61,391 nt of DNA from an uncultured Victivallales bacterium (lineage in GTDB: Bacteria; Verrucomicrobiota; Lentisphaeria; Victivallales; UBA1829): assembly GCA_944390735.1 (NCBI GenBank), contig CALXRL010000080.1, forward strand, positions 1-61,391. The letters are read 5' to 3'. Shown piece after piece: positions 9,077-17,692 of this stretch. The notes below the pieces were generated by a model. It was not told the DNA's origin. It did not search any database and worked only from the letters and a program-made list of their open reading frames with translations. Position numbers and translations under genes: made by a program. Every line of letters begins with the position of its first letter. Within the stretch, counting starts at the first letter, position 1.

Positions 9077-10275
9077 CAGAAGAACGTTTCCTTCCACGGA
9101 AGACCGTGGAGATTCAGTTTCTGCATAAACGGTTCCGGATCAAAATCTTCCATATTGAAGACTCCTTTCCCGCTCCAGGTGCCGTTGGCGACCAGCATTC
9201 CGCCGATCATCGCCGGCACGCCGGTGGTGTAGGAGATCGCCTGCGATTCCACCTCGCGATAGGCGGCCTCATGGTCGCAGATGTTGTAGATGTAGTAGTG
9301 AACCGGTTTTCCGTCCTTGGTTCCCTTGATGACGCATCCGATGCACGTCTTGCCCTTCGTGAGCGGGCCCAGACTGGCGGGATCGGGCAGAAGCGCCTTG
9401 AGGAACTGAAGCGGAACAATCTCCTGGCCGTTGTAGAGGACGGGGTCGATCCGGGTCATGCCGACATTCTGAAGCACTTCAAGATACTTCAGGTAGTTGT
9501 CCGAGAAGGTCATCCAGAACCGGGCCTGCTTGAGCCCGATGTCCCGGAAGTTCTTGGTCAGGGATTCCAGCTCCTCGTGGTACATGAGATAGATTTTCTT
9601 CGGTCCGATGCCGTCGGGAAAATCATAGACCTTGCTGACGGAAAGCGGATCGGTTTCAATCCATTTTCCGTTTTCCCAGTAACGGCCCTTCGCGGTGACC
9701 TCGCGGATGTTGATTTCCGGGTTGAAGTTGGTGGCAAACGGCTGGCCGTGATCCCCGGCGTTGGCGTCGATGATGTCGATGGTCTCGATGGTGTCGAAAT
9801 GCTTTTTCCGCGCCCAGGCGCAGAAGACATTGGTGACCCCCGGATCAAAGCCGCTGCCAAGCAGCGCCATGATGCCGCGCTCCTTGAAGCGATCCTGATA
9901 CGCCCACTGCCATTTGTATTCAAAATGGGCGACATCCGGCGGCTCGTAGTTGGCGGTGTCCACGTAGTTCACTCCCGCTTCGAGACAGGCGTCCATGATG
10001 TGCAGATCCTGATAGGGAAGGGCGACATTGATGACCACATCGGGCCGGTAGCTATTCAACAGTTCAACCAGCTGCGGAACATCATCGGCATTGACCTGCG
10101 CCGTCTGAATCTGGCGTTTTTCAATGCGTTTGATCTGTTCGGCGATCTTGTTGCAGCGGGAAAGGGTCCGGCTCGCAAGACACACTTCGGAAAAGGTCTC
10201 GGGAACCTGCGCACACTTGTGCGCAACCACTTGACCGACGCCGCCGGCGCCGATGATAAGAACTTTTTTCGGCAT
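9076..10275 (-). CDS. Carboxynorspermidine dehydrogenase (saccharopine dehydrogenase family)
   Basis: 399 residues. The N-terminal Rossmann fold begins KVLIIGAGGVGQVVAHK. The family middle section (YVDTANYEPPD, GFDPGVTNVFCAWA) and C-terminal SYTTGVPAMIGG are those of CANSDH/CASDH. The enzyme condenses putrescine (or diaminopropane) with aspartate semialdehyde using NADPH to form carboxyspermidine (or carboxynorspermidine). GGAGAACGAAA precedes the ATG. It lies between speA and nspC, so the operon gives a SAM-independent route to spermidine. The agmatine-to-putrescine step is not encoded in this window. Confidence 0.93.
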   Translation of the reverse strand: MPKKVLIIGAGGVGQVVAHKCAQVPETFSEVCLASRTLSRCNKIAEQIKRIEKRQIQTAQVNADDVPQLVELLNSYRPDVVINVALPYQDLHIMDACLEAGVNYVDTANYEPPDVAHFEYKWQWAYQDRFKERGIMALLGSGFDPGVTNVFCAWARKKHFDTIETIDIIDANAGDHGQPFATNFNPEINIREVTAKGRYWENGKWIETDPLSVSKVYDFPDGIGPKKIYLMYHEELESLTKNFRDIGLKQARFWMTFSDNYLKYLEVLQNVGMTRIDPVLYNGQEIVPLQFLKALLPDPASLGPLTKGKTCIGCVIKGTKDGKPVHYYIYNICDHEAAYREVESQAISYTTGVPAMIGGMLVANGTWSGKGVFNMEDFDPEPFMQKLNLHGLPWKETFF

Positions 10276-10289
10276 TTTCGTTCTCCTGG

Positions 10290-12212
10290 TTAACGTTCAA
10301 AATAGGTATAGCCGCGAAGACCGTCTTCATACGCGGCCATGATGGTTCTGCGCTCCGCCGGAGTGATCCGGTTCTCCCGGACAGCCTGTTCCGCCTTGGC
10401 ACGGAAACTGTCCGTCAGGGTTTTCGGATTGAATTCCACATAGGAGAGAACATCCGCAACGGAATCGCCTTCAATCTCCTTGACGATCTCAAAACGGCCG
10501 TCCTCCCGCGAAATGTTCACGCTGACAATGTTCGTGTCCCCCAGCAGATTGTGAAGGTCGCCCAGCGTCTCCTGGTAGGCCCCGACCAAAAAGGCCGCAA
10601 GATAATATTCCTCATCCTCCTTGAGCTCGTGAAGGGGAAGCGTGTGACGCTCGTCGTGAAGATCAATAAACTTGTCGATCTTTCCGTCGCAGTCGCAGGT
10701 GATGTCCGAGAGAATTCCCTGCCGGTTCGGCATCTCCTTCAGACGGTGGATCGGCATGATCGGGAACATCTGGTCGATCGCCCAGCTGTCCGGCAGGGAC
10801 TGGAACACGCTGATGTTTGCATAATAGATGTCCGCCATGGCGGCGTCAAGACCTTCAAATTCATCGGGCACATATTTCATCTTCTTGACCTCCCGGTGAA
10901 CCGCCGCCATGATGTTCCAGAAGGCGCTTTCGGCCGTGGCGCGTTCGCGGAAGGGAATGCGCCCGTTCTTGAAGAAAATGCGGATCTCGTCGCGGTAATA
11001 GATCGCGTCGTGGAAGCACTCCTGAATGTTTTTGGGCGTGATGTTGTTCAGAATCGCCACGATGTCCTTGGTGTGTTCGCAGGCGTCCTCCTTGAGCGGG
11101 GGAATCTTGGCGGACTCGAATTTCGTGGCATCCAGAATGTTGAACAGAAGAACGGAATAATAGGCAACGGTTGCCCGGCCGGATTCCGTGATAATGGTCG
11201 GGTGTTCGATATTTTTCGAGGTCAGAATCTCGGATACGGTCTCCACCACGTCCACGCAGTATTCATCCAGGGAGTAGTTGCGGCTGAGATTGAAGTTCGT
11301 ATGGGAGCCGTCGTAATCGACGGCCAGTCCGCCGCCGAGGTCGATGTATCCCATCGGTGCCCCTTCCTCGACGAGTCCGCAGTAAATGCGGGCCGCTTCG
11401 ATGATTCCGTCGCGGATGTCCCGGATGTTCGGAATCTGGGAGCCGATATGGTAATGCAGAAGTTTCAGACAGTCGAGCATTCCAGCCGCGCGCAGGGTGT
11501 CCACCGCGTCGATCAGTTCCGCCGTGTTGAGTCCGAAGACACTCCGGTCCCCGCCGGATTCGGTCCACTGTCCGCCGGCGCGCGTGGAAAGTTTCATTCG
11601 CAGTCCGATGTTCGGCTGAATTCCAAGCTGCCGGCTCCGTTCAATGATGGATTTCACTTCCCCCGGCATCTCCGCAACCAGAAAACAGTTGATGCCGAGT
11701 TTCGTGGCATAAAGGGCAAGGTCGATGAATTCGTCATCTTTGTATCCGTTGCAGATCAGGCAGGATTCCGGATCGCGCAGACAGGCAATCGCGGCCAGAA
11801 GCTCCGGTTTGCTGCCCGCTTCGAGCCCGTGATGATGCTCCCTCCCGAACTTTGTGATCTCCTCGATCACCTGCTGCTGCTGATTGACTTTGATCGGATA
11901 GACGCCTTTGTAGACGCCTTTATATCCGGTCTGTTTGATGGCTTTTGCAAAACTCTTGTGCAGCAGCTGGATCTGGGAGTCGAGGATGTTTCCGATGCGG
12001 AGCAGAACCGGCATATCCATTCCGCGTTCCTTCACGCCTTTGACGATGTCCATCAGACTGACGGCCGGCGATCCCGGTTCCCGGAACGGCGTCACACAGA
12101 CTTCCCCGTTCTGGTTGATGGTGAAATATCCCGCACCCCAGTCATGGATTCCATAAAGATCGACCGAATCCCTGACGGACCATCTCTCCAGTGTTTCTCT
12201 CCGTATGTTCAA
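10290..12212 (-). CDS. speA: Biosynthetic arginine decarboxylase
   Basis: 640 residues, the length of SpeA-type PLP fold-III enzymes. It converts arginine to agmatine plus CO2. The N-terminus (WSVRDSVDLYGIHDWGAGYF) and VYPIKVNQQQQVIEEI, containing the PLP lysine, are diagnostic, as is the glycine-rich YIDLGGGLAVDYDGS. Translation begins at a TTG preceded by AGGAGG with 8-nt spacing. It is the first gene of the polyamine operon and has a well-formed promoter (12242-12270). Confidence 0.95.
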   Translation of the reverse strand: MNIRRETLERWSVRDSVDLYGIHDWGAGYFTINQNGEVCVTPFREPGSPAVSLMDIVKGVKERGMDMPVLLRIGNILDSQIQLLHKSFAKAIKQTGYKGVYKGVYPIKVNQQQQVIEEITKFGREHHHGLEAGSKPELLAAIACLRDPESCLICNGYKDDEFIDLALYATKLGINCFLVAEMPGEVKSIIERSRQLGIQPNIGLRMKLSTRAGGQWTESGGDRSVFGLNTAELIDAVDTLRAAGMLDCLKLLHYHIGSQIPNIRDIRDGIIEAARIYCGLVEEGAPMGYIDLGGGLAVDYDGSHTNFNLSRNYSLDEYCVDVVETVSEILTSKNIEHPTIITESGRATVAYYSVLLFNILDATKFESAKIPPLKEDACEHTKDIVAILNNITPKNIQECFHDAIYYRDEIRIFFKNGRIPFRERATAESAFWNIMAAVHREVKKMKYVPDEFEGLDAAMADIYYANISVFQSLPDSWAIDQMFPIMPIHRLKEMPNRQGILSDITCDCDGKIDKFIDLHDERHTLPLHELKEDEEYYLAAFLVGAYQETLGDLHNLLGDTNIVSVNISREDGRFEIVKEIEGDSVADVLSYVEFNPKTLTDSFRAKAEQAVRENRITPAERRTIMAAYEDGLRGYTYFER

Positions 12213-12241
12213 TTCGAAAACCTCCTGTCTTGAAGTCTGAT

Positions 12242-12270
12242 AATATACAGAGAAAACGGATGTTTTTCAA
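12242..12270 (-). promoter_or_regulatory. Sigma70-type promoter of the speA operon
   Basis: On the - strand TTGAAA (12265-12270) and TATATT (12242-12247) are separated by exactly 17 bp, 29 bp upstream of the speA TTG. Each hexamer matches consensus at 5 of 6 bases. Confidence 0.72.
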
Positions 12271-12320
12271 TCGGTTTTCTCCGATTTCATCAAATATGAA
12301 CCGGATGCTTGCACAGAAGA

Positions 12321-12370
12321 AAAAAAGGAATCCCGGATCTCCGTGTGAATGGACGCGGAAAATCCGGGAT
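12321..12370 (-). terminator. Terminator of the GH29 operon
   Basis: A 9-bp stem (12362-12370 with 12330-12338) with a 23-nt loop, followed on the - strand by CC and a run of six T. It lies 8 bp after the fucosidase stop and separates it from speA. Confidence 0.65.
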
Positions 12371-12378
12371 GTTCCGTC

Positions 12379-13611
12379 TTACAGCAGTTCCAGTTTCAGA
12401 ACGGCCGGCAGTGTCAGTTTGCCGGGACGGATCCGGATTCTCAGTTCATCCGGCGCAAGAAGCTCCTCGCCCCACCAGGTGATCTGCGAAACCTCGGAGG
12501 CATCCTCAAGAAGAGTGATTTTTTTCACTTTTCCCCGCAGCTGCGGCAGAATGATGTCCCCCATCGGCTGGAAGGGAATGTGAAGATAGAACGTCTTCTC
12601 CCCTTTCGCCGTATAGTGCATGCCGGAAGGCGGTTGAAACGGCGCTTCTCCTGCGCCCGTCACGGATTCGCCGTTGCGGGAGAACCAATCCGCGATTCCC
12701 CGCAGCAACGTTTGCCCCTCTTCGGGAATGCGGCCGCGCGAGTCCGGACCGATGTTGAACAGCAGATTCCCGTTCTTGGAAACGCATTGCGTGAGAGCGG
12801 TCATGACGGTGGAAACCTCTTTGAAATCGTGATCGTCCTGCGCGTATCCCCAGTGATTGTTCATGGTCATGCAGGTTTCCCATGGAACGGGAGAACCGTT
12901 CCGTTTCAGAGGACGGTTCGGAACGGAAATTTCCGGTGTCAGATAATCGCCTGCGAAGGAACTTTTGTCAAAGGAGAGACGGTCGTTTACAAGAATCTCC
13001 GGCTGAAGACGGTACACCATCTCAAGCAGATGTTCCGGATCCCACTCCTCCGAGGTCTTGTACCGGGATGTGTAATCGAAAAAGAGCAGATCGATTTTCC
13101 CGTAATCGCTCATCAGCTGTTCCACCTGGGAATAGAGATATTTCTGATAGATTCTGCGATCGCGTTCCGGCCACTGCGTCTTTCCGTGCTTGCCGAGCGG
13201 ATGCTCCGGATCCGGGATGAAGTGCGGATGGCGCCAGTCCACCAGACTGTGATAAAATCCGATCCGGATTCCCCTTTCGCGGAAGGCCTCCACCAGTTCC
13301 CGGGTAATGTCTCGTCCGTAAGGGGTCCGGGTGATTTTATAGTCGGTATAGCGGCTGTCGAACATGCAGAATCCGTCGTGATGCTTGGTGGTGAAGACCA
13401 CATATTTCATTCCGGCGTCCTTGGCCAGATCCGCCCAGCTGCCCGGATCGAAATCCACGGGATTGAATTGTGCCGCAAAGCGTTCATAGTCCGCCATGTT
13501 CAAATCCTTCTGGTAGATGATCCACTCTCCCTCGGCGGGAATGGAGTAGATCCCCCAGTGAATGAACATGCCGAATCGCGCGTTGGTAAACCATTCCGTT
13601 CGATGTTTCAT
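12379..13611 (-). CDS. Alpha-L-fucosidase (GH29)
   Basis: 410 residues. It opens with the GH29 signature RFGMFIHWGIYSIPAEGEW, then YVVFTTKHHDGFCMFDS and GFYHSLVDWRHP. IDLLFFDYT holds the Asp that serves as nucleophile in the family (usually WFDG; here FDYT, a variant). It would release alpha-L-fucose from mucin or plant glycans by a retaining mechanism. No signal peptide is seen, which implies a cytoplasmic enzyme. It starts 12 bp after the CBM9-like gene and is probably co-transcribed with it. Confidence 0.92.
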   Translation of the reverse strand: MKHRTEWFTNARFGMFIHWGIYSIPAEGEWIIYQKDLNMADYERFAAQFNPVDFDPGSWADLAKDAGMKYVVFTTKHHDGFCMFDSRYTDYKITRTPYGRDITRELVEAFRERGIRIGFYHSLVDWRHPHFIPDPEHPLGKHGKTQWPERDRRIYQKYLYSQVEQLMSDYGKIDLLFFDYTSRYKTSEEWDPEHLLEMVYRLQPEILVNDRLSFDKSSFAGDYLTPEISVPNRPLKRNGSPVPWETCMTMNNHWGYAQDDHDFKEVSTVMTALTQCVSKNGNLLFNIGPDSRGRIPEEGQTLLRGIADWFSRNGESVTGAGEAPFQPPSGMHYTAKGEKTFYLHIPFQPMGDIILPQLRGKVKKITLLEDASEVSQITWWGEELLAPDELRIRIRPGKLTLPAVLKLELL

Positions 13612-13623
13612 TTACGCAGCTCC

Positions 13624-14238
13624 TTATGGCTGAATGAGATGCCATTGAGAAGGACAATGGAACGTCCCGCCGGGGAAAACTCCGGTTGAAGAGATTTCCG
13701 GTTCGCTCCAGCTTCTGTTGGCGTTGTATCGGCAGATTGCGAAACGTGTGCCCGCGATTTTTCCGGGAGTCAGGGCGATGCCCTCGAACGGAATCACGAG
13801 TTCCCCGCACCAGAGATTGCGTTCCGGAAATTTCCGGGCTTGTGCTTTGAGTCCGATTTCGCAGATCTCCTGTTCAAAAGGAATCGTGCGGAACCGTTCG
13901 ATCGGCGGAAGATGCAGTTGAAGCGTGATGCCTTCCGGAGTGACGTGACATTCATAGTAATCATCACAGCCGGACGGCTGGACAAAACATTCGAGCACGT
14001 CGCCGGTCGTCCATGTTTTTGTATTGTTTTCCGTTGCGGAGTTTCCGATATCGGAGTCCTCGAATGCCGCATAGACATGGAGAGCTTCCGGTTCCACGAG
14101 GAGTGTCCCGACTCCGCGTTCCCTTGGAATGCCTCCACCTTTGAATGCGCGCAGAGAAAGGAGATCCCCCGGTTTGCAGGTGCTGGAGGCAATGTTGTGC
14201 TGTCTGGAATCCAGCAGATCGATCAGTTTTTCCCACAT
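13624..14238 (-). CDS. CBM9-like (DOMON-type) carbohydrate-binding protein
   Basis: 204 residues. The start is set at MWEKLIDLL (ATG at 14238 with GGGGAAA upstream), because the longer frame from 14388 runs into the promoter zone. The beta-sandwich pattern WTTGDVLECFVQPSG..YYECHVTPEG, then WCGELVIPFEGI, is typical of the CBM9-like family found in Lentisphaerota and Bacteroidota glycan loci. There is no export signal and no attached catalytic domain. Linked to a GH29 fucosidase, it may bind or chaperone fucosylated glycans; that role is inferred. Confidence 0.72.
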   Translation of the reverse strand: MWEKLIDLLDSRQHNIASSTCKPGDLLSLRAFKGGGIPRERGVGTLLVEPEALHVYAAFEDSDIGNSATENNTKTWTTGDVLECFVQPSGCDDYYECHVTPEGITLQLHLPPIERFRTIPFEQEICEIGLKAQARKFPERNLWCGELVIPFEGIALTPGKIAGTRFAICRYNANRSWSEPEISSTGVFPGGTFHCPSQWHLIQP

Positions 14239-14413
14239 GATTGTTTCCCCGAAATAAAAGTGTTTCGGATAAGATAGCGCACGACTCGGAAAAACAAAGT
14301 CCCATTGTAAAATTTTCACATTTCTTTTTCCGGAAAATGTGTTTCTCCGGCGGGAGAGCGTTCCTTTTTCAACCGCCGGCAATTCCACAATGAGAAAATC
14401 TCATGGAGGATTG

Positions 14414-14442
14414 TTGCAAAAGATCGGAAACGACTGTACATT
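14414..14442 (+). promoter_or_regulatory. Putative promoter of the OYE-family gene
   Basis: TTGCAA (14414-14419) and TACATT (14437-14442) with a 17-bp spacer, 62 bp before the start at 14505. It lies in the 266-bp divergent gap 14239-14504, where I see no other gene. Confidence 0.45.
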
Positions 14443-14504
14443 GCAGAAGAATATTCCGTTGCGGAACGAGGAAAAATCTGAAGGTACGATTGGGAGAATG
14501 AACG

Positions 14505-15617
14505 ATGGAACTTCCTCTTTTTGAATCATTTGAAATCGGTACGATTGTGACACGAAACCGCTTTGTCCGCTCCGCGACCCATGAGGGACTGGCGGATCCG
14601 GCGGGTTTTTACACGCCGGAACTCGTCCGGACCTATGCGGAACTGGCGGAAAATGAGGTCGGGCTGATTATCACGGGACACACATTCGTCTCCGAAGAGG
14701 GGAGGGCGTCCAGGTTTCAGGCCTCCGCGGCAGGCGACGGCGTTGTCGAATTGTGGAAAATTGCAACGGAACAGGTCCATCGCCGCGGCGGTTCCATCGT
14801 TCTCCAGCTGGCGCATGCGGGAGGCTGCGCCGGGGATCCGGAACAGGCGGTCGGGCCGTCGGAATTCCGTTCGTCGCCCAAGAAAAATCCCTGTCGGAGC
14901 GCATCCCGCGGGGAGATTCAGAAAATCGTGGAAGCCTTCGCCTCGGCCGCCCGGCGCGCCCGGCAGGGCGGATTCGACGGCGTACAGATTCATGCCGCTC
15001 ACGGATACCTCATCAGTGAGTTCCTCTCCCCGTTCTACAACCGGCGGACCGATGAATACGGCGGCTCGCCGGAAAACCGGATGCGTCTGCTCCGGGAGGT
15101 CTATCTGGCGGTGCGGAACGCGGTCGGAAGAGACTTCCCCGTCCTGATGAAGATCAATTCCGAAGATTTTGTCGAGGGCGGTTTTTCCGTGAAGGAGTGT
15201 GCGGAGGTTTGTCTGACGCTGGAGCGCCTCGGGTTGAACGCCGTGGAACTTTCCGGCGGAATTCCGGAGGCGGGACCGCGGCGTTCTCCCGTCCGTCTTC
15301 CGGAAAAGAACGGCGCGGAGGAAACGGTCTATTATGAGTCGGCCGCCTCTCAGTTGAAGTCCAAGCTGCATCTGCCGCTTCTGCTGGTCGGGGGCGTGCG
15401 GTCGATCGGTACGGCGGAACGGCTGGTGGGTTCTTCCCTCTGCGACATGGTCTCTCTCAGCCGTCCCCTGATCCGGGAGCCCGGTCTGCTCCGCCGATGG
15501 CATTATGAGGATGATTTCCCGGCAAAATGCGTCACCTGCAACGCCTGTTTCCGGCCGATCCTGACGGGACGCGGCTTCTACTGTCCCCGGGAACGAAGCT
15601 CGGATTGCTCAAAATAG
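14505..15617 (+). CDS. NADH:flavin oxidoreductase (Old Yellow Enzyme family)
   Basis: 370 residues, a single FMN-binding TIM barrel. IHAAHGYLISEFLSPFYNRRTDEYGGS contains the family active-site motif (paired His in HAAH-like position and the downstream FMN contacts); written as parts, IHAAHGYL and NRRTDEYGGS. C-terminal VTCNACFRPILTGRGFYC has clustered cysteines, but the second (Rossmann) half of 2,4-dienoyl-CoA reductase or bile-acid enzymes is absent. The substrate is probably an activated alkene, not predictable here. GGGAGAA precedes the ATG. Its 3' end overlaps the convergent DUF4186 gene by 9 bp. Confidence 0.85.
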   Translation: MELPLFESFEIGTIVTRNRFVRSATHEGLADPAGFYTPELVRTYAELAENEVGLIITGHTFVSEEGRASRFQASAAGDGVVELWKIATEQVHRRGGSIVLQLAHAGGCAGDPEQAVGPSEFRSSPKKNPCRSASRGEIQKIVEAFASAARRARQGGFDGVQIHAAHGYLISEFLSPFYNRRTDEYGGSPENRMRLLREVYLAVRNAVGRDFPVLMKINSEDFVEGGFSVKECAEVCLTLERLGLNAVELSGGIPEAGPRRSPVRLPEKNGAEETVYYESAASQLKSKLHLPLLLVGGVRSIGTAERLVGSSLCDMVSLSRPLIREPGLLRRWHYEDDFPAKCVTCNACFRPILTGRGFYCPRERSSDCSK

Positions 15618-16004
15618 ATCCGGAGTGTGCGGAAAGCGTTCGATGCCGTCCGAATGCTCCCGGATCCAGAACATCAGAATTTGAACGATCCGCTCGATCT
15701 GCGGCTCGGAAAGCGGCACTCCCTGCGGAATCCCGTGCCACTTGGCAAGACAGCCCCGGCAGCAGGTCCCCGTGGCATGCTGGGCGACAAAACAGGGATG
15801 TCCGCGCATCGGCGTCTGCTTCCCGTCGTTGGAAGGATGGGCCGGTGCCAGACGTCTGCGGATCAGCTCCGCGCATTGGAGTTCCACAACAGGAAACCCC
15901 CGTTCCGCCAGATACCGCAGCTCGGTCTCCTTCAGTCGGAACCGGGTGCGGAACCGGGAGCGACCCAGTCTTTCTTTGAGAGTCAGCCATTCCGTTTGAG
16001 TCAT
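15609..16004 (-). CDS. DUF4186 family protein
   Basis: 131 residues, matching the normal size of this uncharacterised family. The conserved core RRLAPAHPSNDGKQTPMRG and HPCFVAQHATGTCCRGCLAKWHGIP are present, with Cys/His residues (CC-x2-C plus H) that could bind metal. A second, longer reading frame at 15532-16170 on the same strand is a shadow. No function is established for the family. Confidence 0.88.
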   Translation of the reverse strand: MTQTEWLTLKERLGRSRFRTRFRLKETELRYLAERGFPVVELQCAELIRRRLAPAHPSNDGKQTPMRGHPCFVAQHATGTCCRGCLAKWHGIPQGVPLSEPQIERIVQILMFWIREHSDGIERFPHTPDLF

Positions 16005-16055
16005 GGAAGATCCTTTCTTCAGAAGCCGGGACTCCGCACTCGGGCGGTTCCCCGG

Positions 16056-16092
16056 AAAAGAAAAAGGCTGACGCTTTTGACACGTCAGCCTT
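16056..16092 (-). terminator. Terminator of ilvC
   Basis: Perfect 10-bp stem (16083-16092 with 16064-16073) and 9-nt loop, followed on the - strand by TTTCTTTT. It lies 22 bp past the ilvC stop. Confidence 0.85.
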
Positions 16093-16114
16093 GAAAATCA
16101 GAACAGATTGCTGA

Positions 16115-17107
16115 TTATTTGCCTTTGCGTTCGAACAGGGAACGAATCTTCTTGCCGGTGGTTTCGGCAATGTGTTCTCCGAGAGCGGCGCGTTTGGCCT
16201 TGAGTTCTTCGCCTTTTCCTTCGCGGATCATCTTCAGGAAGGACTTGGCAAATTCGCCGGACTCAATGCGTTTCAGAGACTCTTTCATTCTCTCCTTGAC
16301 ATCCGGAGTGATGATCTTGGGTCCGTTGTAGTATTCGCCGTATTCCGCGGTGTTGGAGATGACCGAGTTCATCTTCTGGATGCCGCCCTCGTAGATGAGG
16401 TCGACGATGAGCTTGAGCTCGTGGATGCACTCGAAGTAGGCCATTTCCGGCGGATATCCGGCTTCGACCAGGGTTTCGAATCCGTATTTCATCAGATCGA
16501 CGCAGCCGCCGCAGAGGACGTTCTGTTCGCCGAAGAGGTCTTCATAGGTTTCCTGTTCGAAGGTGCATTCGAGAACGCCGGCGCGGGTGAAGCCCATGGC
16601 TTTCGCCATCGCCATCGCGGTTTTGAAGGCATTTCCGGACGCATTCTGCTTGACAGCGACAAGACCCGGAACGCCGAATCCGGCGAGGAACGCCTTGCGC
16701 TCTTCCGTCGCGGGGCTCTTCGGAGCAACCATGATGACGTCGACTCCGGCCGGAGGAACAATTTCGCCGAACACGATGTTGAATCCGTGCGAGCAGCTGA
16801 GCGTCTTGCCGGGTTTCATGTGCTTGGCGATGTGCTCCTTGTAGACGGGGCCATGGAATTCATCGGGCAGAAGAATGTGAATGATATCGGCCTTTTCCGC
16901 GGCGTCGTCGAAAGACAGAACCTGGAAGCCGTCCGCGACGGCTCTCTCGGCGGAGGGACCGGGACGAGATCCGATGATGACGTTGACTCCGGAATCCCTC
17001 ATGCAGAGAGCCTGGGCGGAACCCTGGCTGCCGTAACCGATCACAGCTACTGTTTTGCCGTTCAGAACGGACGCATCCGCGTCACTGTCGTGCATGATTT
17101 TAACCAT
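16115..17107 (-). CDS. ilvC: Ketol-acid reductoisomerase
   Basis: 330 residues, class I KARI length. It catalyses Mg- and NADPH-dependent isomeroreduction of acetolactate in valine/leucine/isoleucine synthesis. The Rossmann motif GYGSQG (24-29) is present, with Ser at position 30 where most KARIs have His. The phosphate loop reads GSRPGPSAERA. The Mg ligands are in DLFGEQ and ECIHELKLIVDLIYEGG. The loop VAPKSPATEER is also divergent from the common VAPKGPGHTVR. AAGGAG precedes the ATG. There are no other ilv genes nearby. Confidence 0.93.
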   Translation of the reverse strand: MVKIMHDSDADASVLNGKTVAVIGYGSQGSAQALCMRDSGVNVIIGSRPGPSAERAVADGFQVLSFDDAAEKADIIHILLPDEFHGPVYKEHIAKHMKPGKTLSCSHGFNIVFGEIVPPAGVDVIMVAPKSPATEERKAFLAGFGVPGLVAVKQNASGNAFKTAMAMAKAMGFTRAGVLECTFEQETYEDLFGEQNVLCGGCVDLMKYGFETLVEAGYPPEMAYFECIHELKLIVDLIYEGGIQKMNSVISNTAEYGEYYNGPKIITPDVKERMKESLKRIESGEFAKSFLKMIREGKGEELKAKRAALGEHIAETTGKKIRSLFERKGK

Positions 17108-17163
17108 TTTACCATTTCTCCTTTTCTAAAAGTGGTTTTTTTCTGTCTATAAAAAGTAGCATT

Positions 17164-17664
17164 CTATTTTGTTTTTTCAACTTCTTTTGAGCAGATTCTT
17201 GCCATGATGACGCTCTGATCCTCTGAAATCCGTCCGGGAAACAGGGTTCCGGGGATTCCTCCGAGAAGTCTTCCGATCAGCGGCATGTTCACTTTTGCCA
17301 GATAGGTTTTCCCGTCCTTTTTCCGGTAGACCGCCAGAGAACAGGGAAGGGCGCTGGCAATTTTGCGCGACGGTTCCGCTTCCAGCATTTCCCTGGCATA
17401 ATCGCCGTTGCAGAGCTTGAAGACCGCCAGCGGATGACCGTCGAGTGTTTTCGGAAGCTGACACTGCTCCCGAGTCACGGTCCATCCGTCTACGGAGGTC
17501 ACGGCGGAAGGAACCCGGTTCACGATCCGTTCAAAATCCGCCGGCGCCTGCATCTCCAGAATCAGATGCGACCGGAGATACAGAATTCCTCCGAGAAACG
17601 TCAGCGCGACACCCCAGAGGAGTCCGGCGCAGAAGAACAGGATCTGTTTCCGATCGTACCGCAC
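17164..17664 (-). CDS. Membrane-anchored DUF302 protein
   Basis: 166 residues from a GTG at 17664, with GGAAGG 10 nt upstream; a longer frame would overlap purQ. One transmembrane segment (about 6-28, FFCAGLLWGVALTFLGGILY) is followed by a DUF302 domain (LAVFKLCNGDYA and LPCSLAVYRKKDGKTYLAKV). The family is widespread, small and of unsettled function, often near redox or metal genes. It starts 29 bp downstream of the purQ stop and is probably in its transcript. Confidence 0.75.
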   Translation of the reverse strand: MRYDRKQILFFCAGLLWGVALTFLGGILYLRSHLILEMQAPADFERIVNRVPSAVTSVDGWTVTREQCQLPKTLDGHPLAVFKLCNGDYAREMLEAEPSRKIASALPCSLAVYRKKDGKTYLAKVNMPLIGRLLGGIPGTLFPGRISEDQSVIMARICSKEVEKTK

Positions 17665-17692
17665 AGGGATCGTTCCTTCCGAAAGATGAGGA

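Noticed and set aside
15532..16170. 212-codon - strand frame overlapping DUF4186
   Set aside because: The DUF4186 frame carries the conserved family core; this one is its shifted shadow.
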